Positions 62,001 to 64,000 of a DNA stretch of 64,000 bases are shown here, one piece after another. A model generated the notes under the pieces. It was given only the letters and a program-made list of their open reading frames with translations. It was not told the DNA's origin and ran no database searches. This DNA is from Marinifilum sp965230805 (GTDB lineage: Bacteria; Bacteroidota; Bacteroidia; Bacteroidales; Marinifilaceae), in assembly GCF_965230805.1 (NCBI RefSeq), contig NZ_OZ246019.1, positions 3,162,001 to 3,226,000 of the forward strand, written 5' to 3'. Every line of letters starts with the position of its first letter. Within the stretch, counting starts at the first letter, position 1. Both the position numbers and the translations under genes were made by a program.

Positions 62001-62061
62001 TGTACCGGTATTATATGCGGTTTTCTATCGGGTTAATACTAAAAATGTAATGGAATTATAA
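58999..62061 (+). CDS. RND-family efflux permease (AcrB-like)
   Basis: A 1020-residue inner-membrane pump with 12 helices and two large periplasmic loops. The proton-relay region in TM4 reads ISMGMLVDNAIVIADGILVD, with one Asp pair element present. Other blocks are ADGILVDLKKGVKRSEAM, LPLALIGVSYGLWITG, GLMGMMIKNSVVLLDQINLE and RMRPVIMASFTTILGMIPLI. It uses the proton gradient to export a lipophilic drug, detergent or metabolite. The N-terminal segment (EAVLKQRKVLLFVLIAIVFG) resembles the subgroup paired with short adaptors in Bacteroidota. Substrate not predictable. Confidence 0.95.
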   Translation: MNFTEAVLKQRKVLLFVLIAIVFGGVAAFFKMGKLEDAEISVKSALVITQYPGASPHEVELRVTEILETAIQSMDNILNIESRSMAGYSEITVNVSKKVRTNELPQLWDILRRKVNDIKRALPQGASDPMVVDDFGDVYGIFLALSGDGYSEEEIQDYARYMKRELLLVDGVKRINLFGEQETCINVELSQEKLAYLGIHPAHVIQILNQQNSMVNPGSLKVGGDRVRIASDGSFHELADLKNILISANGQNPVFLKDIAEVRESYVRPFSRKMKYNQTPAIGLAIAMDKGGNVIELGKKVQLRIGELKKNVPVGININRVFYQPERVSIAIDQFMVNLIESVLIVVFVLLLAMGFRTGLLIGSGLIFTILGTFIIMLSMDITLQRVSLAAIIISMGMLVDNAIVIADGILVDLKKGVKRSEAMSRTSKQTAMPLLGATVVAILAFLPIYLSPDSTGEFCTSLFQVVAISLFLSWILALTQTPYFCDLFLKGKKYEKQESEEEQVDPYAGRFYQMFRNFIKYSLRHKTMILTVTLLMFLSAVLLFKNVKQLFMPNLEYNQFIVEYWLPEGSDIETVENELSGLETYLLDQEEVLNVTTSIGSTPARYTLVRPFTNRNSNYGELVVDTKDYETTVKFGAELQTYLDENYPWVRARVRYYSPISTEAMIEAKFSGPDPKVLRELSEKAERIMEEEPLAIKVTNNWKNQVKVWNPRFSQAQSRITGINRSDVSNALASATNGLAIGVFRKADDILPIYLKTTTDEDKYVEALENTPVWGTKDHSIPLRQVVSGIEINFEDPVIKRYNRRRAIKAQCDPAPGYNAPDVFNKIRDKVEAIPLPDAYDLEWLGEHKNSADANENINKFLPLAFLLMVIIIMMLFNNFRQPIIILIVLPLALIGVSYGLWITGKPFGFIPVLGTLGLMGMMIKNSVVLLDQINLEIKAGKQVLTAIIDSAVSRMRPVIMASFTTILGMIPLIPDELFGGMAVAIMFGLLLGSIITLIVVPVLYAVFYRVNTKNVMEL

Positions 62062-62071
62062 TACAGCTTTC

Positions 62072-63448
62072 ATGAAATTATTCAAATACAATACATATAT
62101 CATTCTGGCCATTTCCATGATATCATTTCAAGGGATCGGGCAGGAAACTTTATCACTAAATGAGAGTCGTAAATTGGCTTTGGAATACAATCAGAGAATT
62201 AAAATTGCTGATGAGTTAATTTCCGAAAGTCAATCTAATGTAAAGTTTGCATTCACACATTTCTTACCAAACCTACGTGCAGAAGGAAATTATAATTATT
62301 TGCATGGCATTGATGATATTTCCTTGTCAGGCTTTTTTCTTCCGACTGCCAATAGCATTGAAGACGCAAAGTTAGGAAACTATACAGGTACAAGTGATGT
62401 TTATTTTCCTGGCTTAAATATCCAAATGGGTAATATAGACTATTACTCGGCCAATCTGATTTTAAGTCAGCCCATTTACGCAGGTGGAAAGGTGAGAAGT
62501 AATTATAAAATGGCCAAGTTAGTATCACAAGTATCCGTGTTTAATCGAAAATTAAAAGAATCAGAAGTCATTCTTGAAACCGATGAGGCATATTGGAACC
62601 TGGTATCGCTTACCGAAAGAGTAAAAGTGGCCGAAAAATATGTTGAAATGTTGAATCAATTGGTTACCGATTTGAAGAATGCCTTCGATCTGGAATTAAC
62701 AACAAAGAATGAACTTTTAAAAGCTCAGGTGCAGTTCAATCAGGCAAAATTAGATTTGTTCAGAATTAAAAATGCTCGCATTCTTTCGCGAATGGCACTT
62801 TGTCAGGTAATCGGCAAAGATTTAAAGAGTGATTTGATTGCTTCTGATACAGTTATTTGTGTAGAAAATAAGAATATTGATAATAATTTTATTCAAAAAG
62901 CCATGCAGCAGCGACCTGAGATCCTATTGTTAGGCAAACAGGTTGAAATTGATAAACAGGAGGAGAAAAGTACTCTTGCCGATTATCTGCCACAATTAGG
63001 TCTTGGTGCATCCTATGGCTACACAAGTAGAATCGAAAACTTGATGGATTCACGTCAAAGTTTAACCGTTCAGGCGAACCTTTCAGTTCCGATTTTTCAT
63101 TGGAACGAAAGAAAGCACAGAGTGGCTGCGAGAAAGTTTCAGACAAAGCAACGCAAGCTTAAGTTAGATCGAACAAAAGATCTGATCAGTCTTGAGGTGC
63201 AACAGGCTTATTTTAATTTACAGGAAGCATATCAACAAAAAGAGTTAGCTGATATTTCGATGAGTCAAGCAGAGGAGAACGTGCAGATAACAAAAAATAG
63301 CTTTTACGAAGGCTTAGCTAATGCAACTGAGATGTTAGATGCTCAAGCCTTTTGGCAGCAAGCTCATACCGAATTAATAGATGCAAAAATAAATTTCAAA
63401 TTAAAAGAATCAGGCTTTCTTAAAGCAAAAGGGGAATTAGCAAATTAA
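62072..63448 (+). CDS. TolC-family outer-membrane efflux protein
   Basis: A 458-residue outer-membrane channel with a signal peptide (YIILAISMISFQGIGQE) and two OEP repeats (about 25-225 and 245-450), rich in long helices (YWNLVSLTERVKVAEKYVEML, VQQAYFNLQEAYQQKELADI). YEGLANATEMLDAQA is a typical TolC-like turn. It completes the tripartite pump with the two preceding genes (10-base gap). Its last 16 codons and terminator are duplicated 458 bases downstream, beyond array 3. Confidence 0.95.
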   Translation: MKLFKYNTYIILAISMISFQGIGQETLSLNESRKLALEYNQRIKIADELISESQSNVKFAFTHFLPNLRAEGNYNYLHGIDDISLSGFFLPTANSIEDAKLGNYTGTSDVYFPGLNIQMGNIDYYSANLILSQPIYAGGKVRSNYKMAKLVSQVSVFNRKLKESEVILETDEAYWNLVSLTERVKVAEKYVEMLNQLVTDLKNAFDLELTTKNELLKAQVQFNQAKLDLFRIKNARILSRMALCQVIGKDLKSDLIASDTVICVENKNIDNNFIQKAMQQRPEILLLGKQVEIDKQEEKSTLADYLPQLGLGASYGYTSRIENLMDSRQSLTVQANLSVPIFHWNERKHRVAARKFQTKQRKLKLDRTKDLISLEVQQAYFNLQEAYQQKELADISMSQAEENVQITKNSFYEGLANATEMLDAQAFWQQAHTELIDAKINFKLKESGFLKAKGELAN

Positions 63449-63538
63449 TATAGTGGGAAAGAGAGGATTGAATTACAAGTGTAGGATGTTGTTGATTTGT
63501 GATTAAATCAGCTTTGTAATTCGTCCTCTCTTGGTTTA
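63401..63538 (+). repeat. Direct repeat, copy 1: tolC 3' end plus terminator
   Basis: The last codons of tolC and the following hairpin. It aligns at close to 90 percent (by eye) with 63859-63996. The stretch includes TCAGGCTTTCTTAAAGCAAA and ATAGTGGGAAAGAGAGGATT. Confidence 0.88.
63461..63537 (+). terminator. Terminator of the RND operon
   Basis: GAGAGGATTGAATTACAA pairs with TTGTAATTCGTCCTCTC (about 16 bp with a small bulge) around a roughly 35-base loop, then TTGGTTT. A second copy stands at 63917-63985. Confidence 0.75.
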
Positions 63539-63604
63539 AAAAAAAAGCCAGAGCATGGATTTATACAAGACTTATTTTATGGTTATACAGGAAAAATCCC
63601 TACC

Positions 63605-63850
63605 CAGACCAGGATGAAAATGCGCAGAGTGCCTATAAAAAGCTATCAGAATGGGTGATTCGAAGCAGAAAGCTCAAATAATGCGCAGAACGGTATAAAT
63701 AGGAGTAGGTATGGTTTAAAACCATAAAGGTATGACATAAAAATGCTCAGAATTAAGAAAAAAATCTGCAGAACGGCCGGTTTTAGCACAGAAAGGTAAA
63801 AATAACCGCAGATCGAGGTGATTTTTGCGCAGCATACTATAATACAGGTA
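63605..63850 (+). repeat. 20-bp-period CAG-anchored array 3 (12 units), colinear with array 1
   Basis: Anchors start at about 63605, 63625, 63647, 63666, 63685, 63706, 63726, 63748, 63769, 63789, 63809 and 63830, spacing 19-22. From GGAGTAGGTATGG (63702) to the end it matches 7169-7300 unit by unit, including the distinctive ATGCTCAGAATTAAGAAAAA. Before that it lacks two consecutive units present in array 1 (the two starting GCAGAACCACTG). It has no coding potential. Confidence 0.9.
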
Positions 63851-63858
63851 TTACATAT

Positions 63859-63996
63859 AAAAAAATCAGGTTTTCTAAAAGCAATAGGGAATTAGCAAAT
63901 AAATATAGTGGGAAAAGAGAGGATTGAATTACAACTGTAGGATGTTTTGATTTGTGGTTTAATCAGCTTTGTAATTCATCCTCTCTTGTTTTAAAC
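63859..63996 (+). repeat. Direct repeat, copy 2: duplicated tolC 3' end plus terminator
   Basis: It begins AAAAAATCAGGTTTTCTAAA, as at the end of tolC, continues through the former stop region (GCAAATAAATATAGTGGG) and includes the complete terminator hairpin (63917-63985) followed by TTGTTTT. Without the rest of the gene it is non-functional as coding sequence. With copy 1 it brackets array 3. Confidence 0.88.
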
Positions 63997-64000
63997 CAAA

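Overview
The window looks like a chromosome segment of a Bacteroidota bacterium, probably a marine or sediment Bacteroidales/Marinilabiliales type. The evidence is the SusC/SusD pair, GLPGLI-family proteins, a sigma/FecR/STN-receptor signalling set, TAnnTTTG-like promoter boxes, few Shine-Dalgarno sites and AT-rich intergenic DNA. Genus placement is inference. I see no rRNA, tRNA, CRISPR array, prophage or intact insertion sequence.

Layout. 0.1-3.2 kb (minus): an iron-type alcohol dehydrogenase and two short-chain dehydrogenases. 3.5-7 kb: an unknown helical protein and a large repeat-built lipoprotein. 7.0-7.3 kb: a non-coding array with a 20-bp period. 7.8-9.5 kb: a ClC channel. 9.8-23.3 kb: a polysaccharide utilisation locus (ECF sigma, FecR, SusC, SusD, beta-helix protein, sugar porter, GH43, GH26-like) whose joints carry stem-loops; beta-1,3-xylan is a reasoned substrate guess. 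23.5-25.2 kb: small secreted and membrane proteins. 25.6-27.9 kb: glyA and a TauE-like exporter. 27.9-36.2 kb (minus): TonB/ExbD/ExbB, NhaD and TamB. 36.3 kb: tsaD, then a second 20-bp array. 37.9-45.2 kb (minus): a membrane protein and a CheB-CheR-hybrid kinase-hybrid kinase operon. 45.8-47.2 kb: a TPR protein and a dead kinase fragment.

47.3-56.7 kb (minus) is the strangest part. A module of structured intergenic repeat, small secreted Cys-containing (PAN/apple-like) peptide and one or more GLPGLI proteins occurs three times. It holds four intact GLPGLI genes, three with single lesions (two amber codons, one frameshift) and two short relics. A TlpA-like thioredoxin protein heads the block.

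57.1-63.4 kb (plus): a TetR regulator and a tripartite RND efflux operon. After tolC there is a third 20-bp array, colinear with the one at 7 kb and bracketed by direct repeats of the tolC 3' end plus terminator.

Four patterns stand out that ordinary gene annotation misses: (1) three 20-bp-period arrays anchored on CAG at operon 3' ends; (2) a roughly 95-bp element in three copies, each upstream of and co-oriented with a gene, containing an imperfect 15-bp palindrome; (3) the triplicated repeat/peptide/GLPGLI module; (4) hairpins between PUL genes.
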